Part shown: positions 1 through 12,274 of the stretch, in pieces | How the letters are laid out: every line of letters starts with the position of its first letter | Numbering within the stretch: position 1 is the stretch's first letter | NCBI GenBank assembly: GCA_903632075.3 | Contig: CAHIKZ030005437.1 | Location: 3,357,501 to 3,421,500, forward strand | From: Acanthosepion pharaonis | Lineage: Eukaryota; Mollusca; Cephalopoda; Sepiida; Sepiidae | DNA length: 64,000 bases | Direction of reading: 5' to 3' | The notes under the pieces: model-generated | Seen by the model: the letters and a program-made list of their open reading frames with translations, nothing else | What the model was told of the DNA's origin: nothing | The model's database searches: none | Program-made: the position numbers and the translations under genes

Positions 1-240
1 GAAGGATATACCGATATTGTTTCTTCGATGTTGAGATTTGGCGCATCGAAATTCACACGCACACATACAAGTCACACGTGCGGGCACGCACACATTGTCT
101 AATTAATATGTGCGTCAGTGATTCTCACACGTCTGCATGTGTGCGAACTACAATGCACCCGCATATGCACGCAGGCGCACATCAACACACGGACGTAAAC
201 AATCGTAAATTCTCACGCGCGTCTATCTCGCAGCAAATAT
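1..240. repeat. Degenerate CA/CG-rich low-complexity tract
   Basis: The tract is made of imperfect CACA, CGCACA and TGTGCG runs broken by other bases. It looks like an old dinucleotide microsatellite. A 20-nt string near its start (GGATATACCGATATTG core) recurs near position 643, so both may be edges of one dispersed repeat. No coding signal is visible. Confidence 0.6.
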
Positions 241-480
241 ACGTTGATGTGTAAAGGAATTGTTTGCTTGAATATCCTTTCGAGTAAAAACAGAGTAAGG
301 AGTCTGCAGAAGGCAGTAAAAGTGGCTGTCTCGTTAAAAGCAACATTAACAACAATAGTACAGCGACAGAGGGTGGAGAAAAGACAGCTAGCTAGATCAT
401 TGGTTCAGATTGCTTGTTATCTGTTGTGATAGATTGTGAAACAGACAGGCAGGCAGAAGAACAAGCTTGCTAATAAGCAG

Positions 481-545
481 ACAACCAAAGATAGATAGAT
501 GGATGATAGATAGGTGGATGGTTGAACTAAGAGATAGATGGAAAA
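481..545. repeat. GATA-type microsatellite, imperfect
   Basis: Imperfect AGATAGATAGATGG units are visible around 490-535. It is a short interrupted tetranucleotide repeat with no other function seen. Confidence 0.6.
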
Positions 546-560
546 GGGGCGGGAAGTTAT

Positions 561-1440
561 TGCTTAATTAATGAAGACATTCATTAAGGGACCATGCATA
601 CAGTTATCGACTGTCTGTTGTATTTGTCCGTGGATGGAAGGAGGGATATACCGATATTGCTTAAAATGCGTGTGTAGATTAAATCAATGTGAGAAACAAA
701 ATTTGGATCAGAACAAATTCTTTTTCTTTCTTTTACATATTCTAATTGTTTGCACTTTTACATGAGAACTGCAATAATTAAATAGAACTTAATTTTTTTT
801 TTTACTGTTTTTGCCAATTAACTTACGTTATTACGATATATACACGGGTGTATATATGTTATAATTATTCTGTTTTAGACTATTTTATTTAAGGCCGTAA
901 TAAAATATTTACGCGTGCAAACATAGAAATATCTTATTTATTATATAGTGATAACATCTTTAGTATTTAAGATATTTTATTTTTCGATTTTAACATTATA
1001 CATATCTTAATATTTCTATTATTTAGGAATTAATAATTTTATGCAAAACTTCGCAACAATAAATGCCACTTTTAATTTCCCCCTAATACGCAGTATTCTT
1101 AGATATATGCGTTCTTGGCTGTAAGTTTCTCCCTATGCTTTATTTGACGTTCACAAAATTTAGTTAGGAATTAGTTTTCTTACCATGAATATAAATTCAT
1201 TTATAAGTTTTTCTTGAAGCATATATATCTACTGATCTTAAAATATTTTCATTATTTTAATATATTAAATATTTTGTTAAAAAAAAAGAAAAAGAAAAAA
1301 AACAAAGGCTAATGCTTTTTTTTCGAATAGATTGTGTTACTAATCAAAACGGAATTGACATTTTTATTTTTTTTTATTTTTCTATATTTTATTTCGTCTC
1401 TGTTTAATCAATAAAGTTGTAAGATTTTATTTAAGTTCAT
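561..1440. other. Unassigned AT-rich DNA
   Basis: This stretch has many short A or T runs and no long reading frame, recognisable repeat head or RNA. I see nothing to annotate in it. Confidence 0.5.
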
Positions 1441-1469
1441 TAAAAAAAAAAGTTTACTTCGAACACTTT

Positions 1470-2045
1470 ATTAGTTCTTTGTATTCTCTTTTGACAAACG
1501 CTATTTTTCTCCCAATCTATCGATTTTTCATTTCCTTCGATCCAGTTCCCTTCCGCCTCTTCAAATTTCGTGTCCTCCTCCAGTATTTTCTTCTGCAGAT
1601 CCACTTTTCTTCACTTTACTTCTTTCGACTTTCTCTCCATTGCTTTCATTTTCTGTTCTTTCAATTTCTCGAGATGTTGTTCAGGCGTTCTATTTCTAAG
1701 TTGTCCAAAACGATTTCCCGCTCTTTGTAAATAAGTTGCCCTTTGCTATCTTCCTTTAGGCTTTACTTTTTGTTTTCTTATCCTCTCGTATTACTAAAAC
1801 ACTTGTTTCTGTCCTTTTTATTCTCTTATTTCTTTTATTTGAGGTTGAGATTATCTTCTGTCACTATATTAAGATTTTTTATTTCCTTTGTAAAATCTTT
1901 GATTTTTTATTCTTTTCTTTCTATAGCTTTCTTCCCTTGCAGCCTTGGCCGCTTGCACAAAGCCGCTGCCAGAACCACTTTCATTCCGCTTGCAACTGCC
2001 ACCAACGCCGTTTCCCTGACATTCCCTCAAACTGGTCGCGTTTAA
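1470..2045 (-). other. Unassigned tract with charged short frames on the minus strand
   Basis: Read on the minus strand, the sequence gives short frames rich in Lys, Glu and Arg in all three phases, interrupted by stops. This composition fits a decayed coiled-coil-like coding region, for example a retroelement ORF1, or simply purine-rich DNA. The plus-strand frames are Phe/Leu/Ser-rich shadows of it. The end near 1930-2045 is clearly more GC-rich than its surroundings. I do not recognise a protein family and make no functional claim. Confidence 0.25.
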
Positions 2046-2760
2046 TCAACACACTTGTCAGAGAACCCAAAATATACCGATAGCAATATCTTCAAGCCGG
2101 TACCACCAGGCAGCGAGGATAAATGTGATTAGTAGATTTAACATTCAAATTATACGAGTAAGTAAAACACTGCGGTGTTCGCCGAGTCCCGCTGTGAGCA
2201 TAAAGTCATATTCTCTGTTGCTAGTCCGAAGTTCGCGGATGGTGGTACTTACTTGTCAGTTATTCTCGTGTGATTCTCGCCTACATGTGCCAGATTCTCT
2301 AAGATAAAACGGCGCGAATGAAATGACTGAAAGACAACGAGTCCAGTGGTAATAGCAGATGTTATTGTAGCAGTCGTTCACCGTACCACATAAACCAGCT
2401 TTAGCAGTAGCCTAAATAGTAGTTGCCGATGCCGAAGTAGTTGTTTCTATGGCCGGATTTGATGAGTGCAGTTGCACAAGTGGCGAATAGAATGCCAAAC
2501 GAATGAAGTTGGTCTAGGTTGGCTCAAATATATGGTAGTATATTTTTCTTTTTCTTAGAAAGCAGGAAATAGTGCCAGGGCGGAAGGAAGATGATTAGAG
2601 TTGATATCTGTCATTTCCTAACGTTGGTCAACTTGAAATAGTGCCTTGACGCATGTGAAGTGACCATAGTTTGCCGAGATTTTCGACTTAGCCTCCATCA
2701 GTATTAAAATTATCATAATCACGATCATGGGAATTTATTAAATTGAAGAAACGTATAGCC
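2046..2760. other. Unassigned, moderately GC-richer tract
   Basis: Base composition is more balanced here than in neighbouring DNA. A donor-like GTAAGT occurs on the minus strand near 2250, but without an adjacent credible exon. No protein family or RNA is recognised. Confidence 0.3.
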
Positions 2761-2776
2761 AATTCTATTTTGTTTT

Positions 2777-2889
2777 ATATATATATATATATATATACAA
2801 ACAAAAAAATGGAATCGGGATATGTAAAATATATATGAATATTAATATGTATAAAAATGTACACTAACCTGTAATACACCGAAAACTCA

Positions 2890-2946
<57 letters not shown>

Positions 2947-3031
2947 GCATACACAAATATTAAACTAATTTTAGATGCATTACATATAAAAATCACAAAT
3001 ATTCTCTGATTATATATATATATATATATAT

Positions 3032-3066
<35 letters not shown>
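2777..3066. repeat. Cluster of (TA)n and (GA)n microsatellites
   Basis: Three (TA)n tracts lie at about 2777-2797, 2893-2942 and 3010-3033. The last runs through GATA units into (GA)n at about 3042-3066. A 102-residue minus-strand reading frame here is only the translation of this simple repeat. Confidence 0.9.
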
Positions 3067-5200
3067 CGGTGAGAGAGCGACATAGAGATTTTTATATAAT
3101 AATAATCTAAGTTATGTTATATACATATATTACAAATATTTCTTTAAAGAAATCACAATAAAAACAAATAAAAGTGTTTAAAGTATGGGCATAAAGAAGT
3201 AGAAAATATAACTAAAGCATTGCCGAATGATTGTGCAAAACTAATTTTTCTGCAAATAAAATCCAATGACTTCAAACAAAGAGCAACTTATAAATCCTCA
3301 CACCAATTCAATTCACAGGAAAGCATAGCTTGTGACTATCTCTTCTTCTACGTGTGGAAAACTAGAAAATAATTAAACTGATTCGACATCTACAAATAAA
3401 TATAATCTTACAAAGAAATAAAATAATTCTGAGAAACTGGTATTTCAATAACCTCCGAGATTACGTAATCTTAGTAATTTTTCTTTTCACACGCACATGT
3501 ATTAGTAATGGTCAAAAACACTATTTAAAATTACTTTTATAAGCTTTATGATGTGCCTAGTATAACATATATGAAATCTGAATAAAGTTTCAAAAATATA
3601 CGACTGAAACTTAAAATTATCTAATATATACACCGAAACAAACGTGATTGTAATTCATTTATACAGAAGGTTATTCCAAAAAAACGTAAAAAAAGATGTT
3701 AGTTAATTACTATTTAAAATGATTAAGTCCTCTATTAAAATTGTAGTAAATATATTCAAATAGAGTTTAAAAACAGGTTACCTACTGCTGTATTTTGAAT
3801 ATGTCAAAGTTTGAATATATCTTATTCACTATTCAGAAAATGATTATTATTTTTATAACATCATATACGAAAATTTGCATGATGAAATAAATTAATAAAG
3901 GAATTAATATTTCGTTTGAGAAATTTGGTTTACTATTAATCTCAAAAAATATTTACTTCCACAATCTTTTCCGTTTCACACAATGTTAATGATGGCACTG
4001 TCCACTTGTGTCAATCAAGTAACATTGTATTTTCTCATATTTGACTAATTTGTCGACATTAACTTTAATATGAAAATATATTTTGTTTATTGTACATTTT
4101 TAATGTCAACTGAAAAAAAGGCACTTCAATCAGGATTCATAATTTCATATTTTCGTCTAGATATAAATATTGGAAGCGCATATTGGATCTTCAATGTTCG
4201 GATCTACAGACAAATCACGTTCCTCAGTTTTGAAAATGAATGATCGATGCAGTTTATTTTTCTGTTCATATTCCTATAAGATCGTAGGGTGATAAGAACT
4301 GTATGTTTGCTGGTTTTCTATTTCTTAGTTGATTTCTGATAACGAATCATACTCTCTTTGTATTTACAAGCAATTATTATCAGTTGCTTGTCTGTTGGTT
4401 TAATCTCAGCTTGTAGAAATATAAATATTAATGAACCTCTTCATTAGGACCGGCTTGGACACATTAAATGACTTTCTCTTGCAGTGTGATTGCAGACTTC
4501 GCACCCTACACTGTTATTTTAAGCGAAGAAATGGGTATGCTATATCGTAGATTAACCAAAAGGAATAATCCATGAAATGGTCAGGCTTAATGTCCAAAAC
4601 CAGAAGGAATGTGACGCTTTTCACCTATTCATGGAATTCAAAGCCTCAGAGTAAAATTAAAGGCAAGTGAATTAAGAAAAATCAGCAGGATTTTCTTTTA
4701 TTCGAAAATTATCATGGGATAGTGTATGCCTATATATTTTTAAATTCACCAAAAAAGACACAAGAGCCACTCAAGAAATAGAGATACTATTCAAAATTTG
4801 ATAATGAGTGAAGAGTGTTATATGGCTGAAAGAGTAGATAGTGAATATTATGAGGATAAAAGGATAGATAATGATTGATCCTTGACTTGAAACTACTATC
4901 GACAGAAGCACCCAAACAGGTGTCTGTTTCACAAAGTGCTAGCTCTTAGAAAAAATTGTTCACATCTTTGAACACAGAGAAAATAACGATATGTCGAATC
5001 AATGAAAGTAACATGAACTTCACTAGTAGCAAAGCTCTGAACTGGTGGAACTAAAGAATAAAGCTCACCTGGATATTTGCGATATAAATATCACAAGACT
5101 AGCAACATTGGGAACGCGGTTGTAGAGTTGAGAATAAGATTCGCTTCACAAGCCTGCATAAAAGACTTAAGTATAGCAGCTAAGTGAGATTCAACATATG
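3067..5200. other. Unassigned AT-rich DNA
   Basis: I see no long reading frame, no SINE or LINE similarity that I can name and no RNA gene. Short direct repeats are at the level expected of AT-rich sequence. Confidence 0.45.
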
Positions 5201-5204
5201 TCAA

Positions 5205-5720
5205 CATCAATCCCTAAAGTATTTACCGAGTTGCATATATCCGTTAGAAGATTGTAGCTAGGATAACAAATCTTTAGGGATTGAAGATTCGAAAAGTGTA
5301 GCGAACACAAATTGTCATTGCACCATACTATAAATTGTGCATGAAAGATTACTTACAGACACGTTCCTAACGCTAGAATTTAATTTGCAACATATTTCAA
5401 AAGTTGAACAGCTTGCATTATAATTAAGGCCAATGTTATAAATAAAACCTTTCTGGGTATGACGATAAACTACATACGGAAACAAGGTCTCTGATGAGGA
5501 GAGTGGAGTGTGGAACCACCTCTTAGTTTTTGTTGTTGTTCTCTGGTCCACTCTGACTGGGGGTGGTAGGACCTGTTAGGGTAAAAGCTATTGGCAAATA
5601 GTGAAACACCCAAACTGGGGTCAGATCATTATGAAAGTGCTGAAATACATTTTTATAGTGAAGGAGCCAGCAATAAATTTGCATAGTAAAAACAAAACAA
5701 AAACTTAGCAATATGTTTTT
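5205..5720. repeat. Dispersed repeat pieces shared with 10745-10815 and 61655-61880
   Basis: The part at 5205-5285 matches 10745-10815 (shared core CATCAATCCCTAAA, then TTGCATATA and CCGT). The part at 5455-5720 matches 61655-61880 in the same orientation, with shared blocks such as TATGACGATAAACTAC, AACAAGG and GTACCAG-like segments in the same order. These are diverged copies of unnamed interspersed repeats. The short minus-strand frames that cross them are not conserved between copies, so I do not call a gene. Confidence 0.55.
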
Positions 5721-5721
5721 G

Positions 5722-5726
<5 letters not shown>

Positions 5727-5762
<36 letters not shown>
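5727..5762. repeat. (TA)n microsatellite
   Basis: A pure alternating TA run of about 36 bp. Confidence 0.95.
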
Positions 5763-5765
<3 letters not shown>

Positions 5766-6755
5766 CCAGCTATACATTTTTGTAGGAGAAAAGAACTATT
5801 TCTAGCAATACATTTTAGGAAAATAAATTACTAATGCTCCCAAGGAAGTTAAATTTCGGCATTAAATGACCCATAAGGATTTGAAATCGTTAAACTAAAC
5901 AAATAAAGCTCGTCTTTGCTGTTCAACTGACTGTACACCTATAATAATCCTAAATATGATTTAGCCGTCGTCTTTTATATGCAGGTTCTTTTTTGAGTAT
6001 AGGGGATCGTGGCTCTCTACAACTTCATGTCACTTGGAATTCAAAATGCCCTTTTGACGCATTACCCTCTAATTTGTCCCCATTTCAGAACCACCTTCCT
6101 TCATCGTATCCTATGACGGTTTAGTCATCATGTTATTCTAATTCATAGTTTTCTTAAAGCGACCCCGTTGTTCATAGGTTTATCCAAGATATTTTCAGCA
6201 TCCTTATATAGATCTACATCTCTATTGCTTCGAGTATCTCCATCTGTAAGAAAATCTTTCGACATTCACGATATGCAGAAGAATAGATATAACATCGCTG
6301 TTCATCGCTCTTTGTTTCTTATCAAATTTTCATATATCTTAATATATTGCTTAGTTTTTTGAAATATTCTTTCGCTATTCCAATGCACTTTCAAATTTCT
6401 AAGTGACATAATTAAGGTGAAGAAAATACTAACAAAAACTACTCAATCTCATTGTTTCTAATGCTTTTATGATTGTCTTGCAATAAATTGTTTAATTTAA
6501 TTACTACGAGTCTATCATATAAACGAAAAGACTGAACTTCAGACTAATTACCGCTAAGATGAAGTTTTCTTATTTTCATTAATCACATTAGCAGTATTCT
6601 GTAATAACTAAACTTTATGATTTACAAATAGAATTTACTTCACACGAGAACTTCTATGAAAGATTTATATAGTTTATTTTTTTCAATTATTCATATAATA
6701 TTCAAATTCCACAGAATGTATACAGGCAAGTATAGTGAGATACATACATTATAAA
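5763..6755. other. Unassigned DNA
   Basis: No reading frame, RNA or repeat family is recognised here. Confidence 0.4.
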
Positions 6756-6756
6756 T

Positions 6757-6908
6757 CTTCAGTATCTGTCTATATTTCTGAGATGAGGTTGGACCACCTG
6801 AAGTAGGCCGGAGCGTACAAAGGCCGAAACGTTGTGATAAATATGGCAACAAAGATGAGGACAATAGTCCGAATAATGTAAATAATGTAAATAGTGTATT
6901 ATAAATCT
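6757..6908 (+). mobile_element. Foldback/tRNA-headed element, internally deleted copy
   Basis: The left terminus (CTGTCTATATTTCTGAGATG) is joined directly to the right-hand part of the element: CCACCTGAAG, a GGCCG stem, GAAACG, then GATGAGGACAATAGTCCG and GTAAATA repeats. The tRNA-like middle seen in the copy at 44065-44455 is missing. This is the smallest of six copies in the window and probably arose by internal deletion. Confidence 0.75.
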
Positions 6909-7014
6909 TACAAAGAAGTCTTTTGTTAGTATAATACACCTGTAGATTGATTGGAAACTCTCAGATTTTGGGGCATTTATAATGAATCGAATAATAAAAG
7001 CAAATGTTTCAGTT

Positions 7015-7560
7015 TATTTTATCTTAATCAACTCATTCCAAGCAAGGCGGAATTCCTCTGGTACGCAGAGTTACAGAGAATGAAGGCGAGAGACAAGATT
7101 AAGAATAAGGGGGGGGGCAGAGGAGAGGATAAAAGTGGAACGGGGTTCAAGAAGATACAAGATGGCGATTGACGTTGCATTTCAATTTTTTGAAGATTTT
7201 AGTTATCAGGGAAGGAAGGAATCGGAAGGGAATTCCACAGACAGGAAGTACGAGAAAAGAAACTGTTGGGGTAAAATTGGCGGTTAAATTTAATTAATTC
7301 AACATTAAAAAGAATAGGACCTAGATGTTAATCTAGTAGCACGCTTAAACTGGCGTAGTTCCGGCACTCGGGAAAAAAAGCTCGTCAGAGCACTTAACAT
7401 AAAAATATTTGTAAAAAATACAGATGAAAGCCACGTCACGTCGGTGAGAAATTGACTGAAGTCGAAATACCAAGTCAGGATCGATTACATTGCAGATCCT
7501 TCTTCGGATTTTGTCAAGAACCTCTTTATCAAGAGTCAGTACTTAAAATTTGATGTCTTC
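7015..7560 (+). repeat. Unnamed dispersed repeat, copy 1 of a tandem pair
   Basis: It begins around CCAAGCAAGGCGG and shares ordered blocks with the next copy at 7645-8170: the head, GTTACAGA-AATG, GATTG-CATTTCAA, ATCAGGGAA, TTCCACAG and ATTTGTAAAA. Related pieces lie at 33656-33720, 50683-51115 and, reversed, 59320-59600. No domain is recognisable in either strand, so I cannot say whether it is a non-autonomous element or the tail of a larger one. The 9-G run at 7110 is notable but isolated. Confidence 0.6.
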
Positions 7561-7644
7561 TTTAACCAAATCCTGAGAAACCGTGTGATTCTTTCTTTCC
7601 GTATGTTGCAGAAATACAAACATATTTACAATCGGGTAAGAACG

Positions 7645-8170
7645 AATGAGGGAAGAATATACACTTTTTTTAAGCGTTTCACCCCAAGCAAGGCGGGAAG
7701 CCACTAGAACGCAAGGGGTTACAGAAAATGTAGAACAAGATCAGATAGGAGTGATAGAAGAAAGGATGCGGAGAAGGGTAGTGGAGAGATCAAGGCAACT
7801 GGAGATGTCGATTGGCATTACATTTGAATAGCTGGAGATTATAGCTCTCAGGGAAACTAGAATAGGGAAGGGAGTTCCACAGGTGAGAGGTGCGAGACAT
7901 GAAGCTATTGGAGTAGAAGAGACAGCTATATTTAGGAGTTTCGACAGTGAAAGGGTGAGAGCGGGATGCCAGCCTCGTAGGGCGCTTGAACTCATGAAGT
8001 CTGGGAACCAGCGAATGCAGCTCTTCGGAGCAATTGCCATGAAAGTATTTGTAAAACAGACAGAGAGAGGCGACGGCGCGTACAAGGCGCTGTGTGTTTC
8101 TTCAGTTAACACGCTCATAAATAGAATCATTACCCACTGCCTAACTGTGCTCAAATCCGCACTTCCCTAA
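7645..8170. repeat. Unnamed dispersed repeat, copy 2 with long open frames on both strands
   Basis: This is the diverged head-to-tail partner of 7015-7560. It holds a 137-residue open frame on the minus strand (7741-8154) and a 95-residue frame on the plus strand (7883-8170). I do not recognise either. The minus frame is Ser/Leu/Pro-rich and without a motif. Because the neighbouring copy does not keep either frame open, protein coding is doubtful. The base composition is nonetheless clearly less AT-rich than the flanks. Confidence 0.5.
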
Positions 8171-8864
8171 ATGATCATCAAACGTCGATGAATGTCACTC
8201 TGTGTCATTTATACAGTACAGGCGATTTCAATAACTCTTCTTCGTATATATTTTAATATCAGGCACAATTTTTACAAACACCCACCTGTAACAAAGCAGA
8301 AATCATGATTTATTAGCGGATAATTTTAACATCTACCCGTATACAAACTAAACTTACTTATAGCGTTAACGTAATAAGGGTGTATTACTTTCGGTGACCG
8401 CCCCACTCATATATTTGTGTGTGCGGTCGAGTGTGTGTGAGATAGAACTACCTCCCTTTTACAGGTTTTATGAATAACTGAAATAAATATATCACGAGTT
8501 CAATGAAATTTGTATTAGTGAAAAATGCTGGAAATCTTCGCCTATTTAGTGAGAGTTGATTCAGTCAGAATAATTTCATCAACTTTATTCGACAAAAACA
8601 AATATTAGGATGATAAATTAATATTAAAATAAAAAATTATGAAATAAAATTGAATATATATACAGATAGTTATACAGAAAGATGTTGAATTATTATGTTC
8701 GGATATTTGTATCAGTTAAATATGAGAGCATAACGCCTTTAAATTAAAAGCTATTACAAAACATCTACAACAGAATCTCATTGAGAAAGATGAATTATTA
8801 AATTCCTTCTTAGTGTCTAGTCAAAACACATGAAGATATAAAATAGTTGTAATTCAGCAGATAT
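8171..8864. other. Unassigned AT-rich DNA
   Basis: I see only AT-rich sequence and a short TG-rich run near 8415-8440. Nothing else is supported. Confidence 0.4.
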
Positions 8865-9725
8865 GCAAAGATAGAAAGGGACGTAAGACAGAGATGTGTC
8901 TTTTCACCGGACATATTTCAACCAATCCGGTGAGACGATTATGAGGGAATTAGAAATCCTAGTAGGATCCATTATTTGGCGGCCACAATCTTAACAGCCT
9001 AAGATATGCAAAGGACAGTGTTGATAGCAGACATGTAAGGAATCTACAGGAACTCCTACAGAAGGTCGTGACAGAAAACGAAAAGAATAGATCAAGTTAC
9101 AACTGCAAGAACACAGAATAAACTCCAAATGTAAATTAAAAATTGAAAATACCAAAAATAAACAAATATAACAATTACAATATATGTTTTAACAGAGAAC
9201 CGAAAGAGCTACACTGAAATCCGAAGGTACTTAGGGATAGCGAAATATACCTTCAAAAAGCTAAGCAGAATATTAAGAAACAGAAACATTTCGTCAGAAA
9301 AAAAAAACTGTACTGTGAAATGATATATGTCCTCCGATATGGCAGTGAAGGCTGGCCAATCTCCCCAACGACAATGATGAGACTTGAAGCAGCAGAAATG
9401 TGGTTCCATCAAAGGATTCTGAGGATACCATGGAGCGAATAAATTTTAGAGTAAATGGAAACAACAAGGAAGCTTATACATAACATCAGGAAATGACAAT
9501 TGAACGTTCTAGGGCACATAATGAGGAAAGAGGGCTTGAAAATCTGATATTCACAGGATAGATTGAAGGCAAGAAAGACAGAAGAAAACAACATATAGCA
9601 TAGCTTGAGTAAATAGATGTCGGAACACTTTTATGAGATATAAGAAAAAGACAAAATTTATTGAGAGCTACGGAGGATAGGAACACGTGGAAAACCGTAA
9701 TCACCTAAGTTCTGAAGGGATATGA
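8865..9725 (+). pseudogene. LINE reverse transcriptase 3'-end relic
   Basis: Frame-broken plus-strand translation follows the back half of a non-LTR retrotransposon ORF2. It starts near the RQ-C-SPD-F block before the RT active site, passes a degraded active-site block near 9005-9035, and continues to the C-terminal motif with LEAAEMWF (near 9385) and R-LRIPW. The final part matches LGHIMRKEGLEN (near 9510-9550). Several stops and frameshifts break the frame. Minus-strand open frames here are shadows. The same LINE family left 3' ends at 13020-14000, 15910-16480, 30855-31760 and 37255-37500 (plus), and 12275-12890 and 35010-35545 (minus). The clade is not assigned. Confidence 0.75.
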
Positions 9726-9835
9726 CACAAAGAAAAAAAAGGCGGGATGACTTATCTATTAGAAGTGACCCCCAAAATCCCTAACTTCAAGATTGTTATC
9801 TCACATCACTATTCTGAATATAAGTTTAATGTATG

Positions 9836-10312
9836 TAAATTTTTAAAGTAAAATAAATAACACTATTTACATTAGTCGAACTATTGTCCTCATCTTTGTC
9901 GCCATATTTGTCACAACGTTTCGGCCGTTGTACGCTCCGGCCTTCTTCAGGTGGTTGGAATTTCGAACTGAACCCTTTATTTGGATCACTGGGGTAGACT
10001 GTTCTAGTTCCACGTGCCATGTTTGATGGATGTCAGTTATCAGTTATCTCCTGCTAATTTTCCCTCTGAAAGTTCTCCACTGCCTTAACCAGGTATTGAA
10101 CTCACCTTCTTTGGGTCTGTCACTGGATCTAACCAACGTCTTTATCCACTGTGCCATGTGTCCTTGAGGAAATTCCAACCACCTGAAAAAGGCCGGAGCG
10201 TACAACGGCCGAAATGTTGTGACAAATATGGCGACAAAGATGAGGACAATAGTCCGACTAATGTAAATAATGTACATAATACCTCATCTTAGAAATATCG
10301 ACAGACTCTAAA
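9836..10312 (-). mobile_element. Foldback/tRNA-headed element with an extra inverted end
   Basis: On the minus strand, 10140 down to 9840 reproduces the element seen at 44140-44455: tRNA-like head (TGGCACAGTGGATAAAG with GAGTTCAATAC), body, CCTGAAGA, GGCCG-loop-CGGCC, GAAACG and terminal GACAATAGT. From about 10165 to 10310 a second right-hand end lies in the opposite orientation and finishes with the outer terminus seen at 44070. The result is a symmetrical foldback with a CTGAARA/GAAA-type motif at each end. Reading frames on both strands (77 and 64 residues) come from this repeat and are not genes. Confidence 0.8.
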
Positions 10313-10944
10313 ATAAATAAATAAATGAAAAAAAAATTAATAATAATTAATAATAATAAAAAGAAAGAAACTGGTCAAATCTGACAATGTTTTCACGGCC
10401 AACGAACGCCGTAAGATGTAACACTGAACAAAATATAAGTACTGTCACCTAAAACTTAGAAAGTACACACGAACATATATCCGCTTTTGTGTATGGATGT
10501 TATAACTGCAGACTTTCCTGTTGAATAAATGACCACGACCTCATCACACTAGCGCCTTGTCTGTGCTTTCTAGAGCTTTATAAGGAGTGGATTTACGAGT
10601 CCAAACGGTTATGCTTCTAGGATGGATTCTAACCAAGGCAAGAGAGTCTGCGCTATAAAAAGCCTCTTTCTGATGATAGGAGACACATACTTTTCCCAAA
10701 GTTGCATGTGTGAAAGCGAGGGAAACGTTTTTAATTTAAACATAAAACATCAATCCCTAAATTATTTATTGATCTTGCATATAGCCGTCAGAAGAATGTA
10801 GCGAGAAAAACAACACAACTTAGAGCTTACAGTTAACATACGATACAATGCAACACGGGAAACTTTCAAAACAGTATTGTACCTTAAAACTAATTATATA
10901 TATATATATTGTACACACATGCACTAATTAAATTTCCAGTGTCC
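10313..10944. other. Unassigned DNA with a short (TA)n
   Basis: Contains a repeat piece at 10745-10815 shared with 5205-5285 and a short TA run at about 10895-10909. Nothing else is recognised. Confidence 0.4.
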
Positions 10945-10956
10945 AACCACAACCAA

Positions 10957-11362
10957 CAATTTCATGCAATCATCAGGCGCTCGGCAACAACTATGTGTAA
11001 AAATGAGCATTTTATATCCCTCAGGCAAGTGCAAGATATTGCAAGTGTCGTTGATGCGAGCATACCATGCACACACCAACCAGGGTCAATGAGGAATGGA
11101 AAGATTTTAACATTAAGATCCTTTGCCGTGTTTCTACTCATCGCCATGATATCGAAACATCGGTGCGCATGGGAATTTTTTAGGTCCCCCTTTTTATTCC
11201 CAAATAATTGTGAATATACAGCATTTCCATCTTTACCTCCTCGGTGAGCGCATGGTATTCACACATCATCTACACTTGTAACATCCTGGATTGCCTGTGG
11301 GGTATAAATTACCAATTTTCACACGTAACAGTTGCCAACCATCTGATGATTGCTTGAAACCG
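10957..11362. mobile_element. Small element with 32-bp imperfect inverted ends
   Basis: The ends at 10957-10988 and 11331-11362 are inverted repeats with about 25 of 32 positions matching by eye. Each end, read inward on its own strand, carries CTGATGATTGC followed by TGAAA. That pairing recalls terminal motifs of Penelope-like elements. The interior holds overlapping 112- (plus) and 61-residue (minus) frames with no recognised domain. I call a non-autonomous inverted-repeat element, of uncertain class. Confidence 0.5.
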
Positions 11363-11514
11363 TATGAAAATGTTAGCTGTAGTCATCCACTGTTCACTGT
11401 AAATATAATTAAAATATATTCAGGCTCTAACTGTTAATATTGCATTGAACACTGTTCGGTGTGTCTCTATAGTAGACTCTTAGAAGCTGCTTATTTTATA
11501 TGTACATTACACCC

Positions 11515-11579
<65 letters not shown>

Positions 11580-12274
11580 GAAACGTTTCTATAATAGTGT
11601 GAAGGAAAAACTGTGATTTGTGACCAACATCAAAACAATTTCATGTATTTACTTTTCTCTTGTCAGTGTAACAGAGAAATTCGTAGTCGAATATTTTCAA
11701 AATAGAATGACGCAATCAATTTGGAAGAACGTAATTAGTGACCAATACTAAAAAAAAGCAATATTTCTTATTTGCTTTGAGATTCAAAAATAATATCAGA
11801 CATTTGTTTTCAAAAATAACAAGGAAGAGAAATATTTTCTTAACACAAATTATGCAAGTTAGTTACGAGCAACATTCTTTTTTGTTTTGCTTGAACATAA
11901 TAGCTGACATCAGTGAAGAGGAAATGATAAGGGGTGTATTGGTTATAAATAATTTTTCCAATTTTTTCTGAAACGAATTCTTGGTTCGCAGTCAAAATGT
12001 TTTACGTATGCAGACATACATAAGCCACTTCCAATTTACATACATTTATAGTTAAAAGACTTGACAAACATTATGACAAAAATGAAAGTCTGCATTCGTA
12101 AAAGGAGTATTAATTTGCAATATAAAAACGCCAATGTGGTTAATTAACATATACAAACATGGAAAATCTGCTGATAAGTATTCTTTAAGCAATTAATTCG
12201 TTTTCTTTAAGGATAATGAAACAGCTAGAGAAGAACAAGGGAGGTGCGTGTAAAACACGAGGCATGGATATAGT
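11363..12274. other. Unassigned AT-rich DNA with a long (TA)n
   Basis: A (TA)n tract of about 60 bp spans roughly 11515-11575. The rest shows no recognisable gene or repeat family. Confidence 0.5.

Noticed and set aside
1479..2045. Phe/Leu-rich plus-strand frames as membrane proteins
   Set aside because: Pyrimidine-rich strand bias gives hydrophobic translations; the frames are short and consecutive in different phases, with no start context or conserved motif.
2775..3083. 102-residue minus-strand frame
   Set aside because: It is the translation of (TA)n and (GA)n microsatellites.
7741..8154. 137-residue minus-strand gene
   Set aside because: No motif, overlaps an open frame on the other strand, and is not kept open in the adjacent repeat copy.
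9826..10277. Short genes of 64-77 residues
   Set aside because: These frames lie wholly inside the foldback element and similar ones appear in its other copies only where the repeat sequence happens to stay open.
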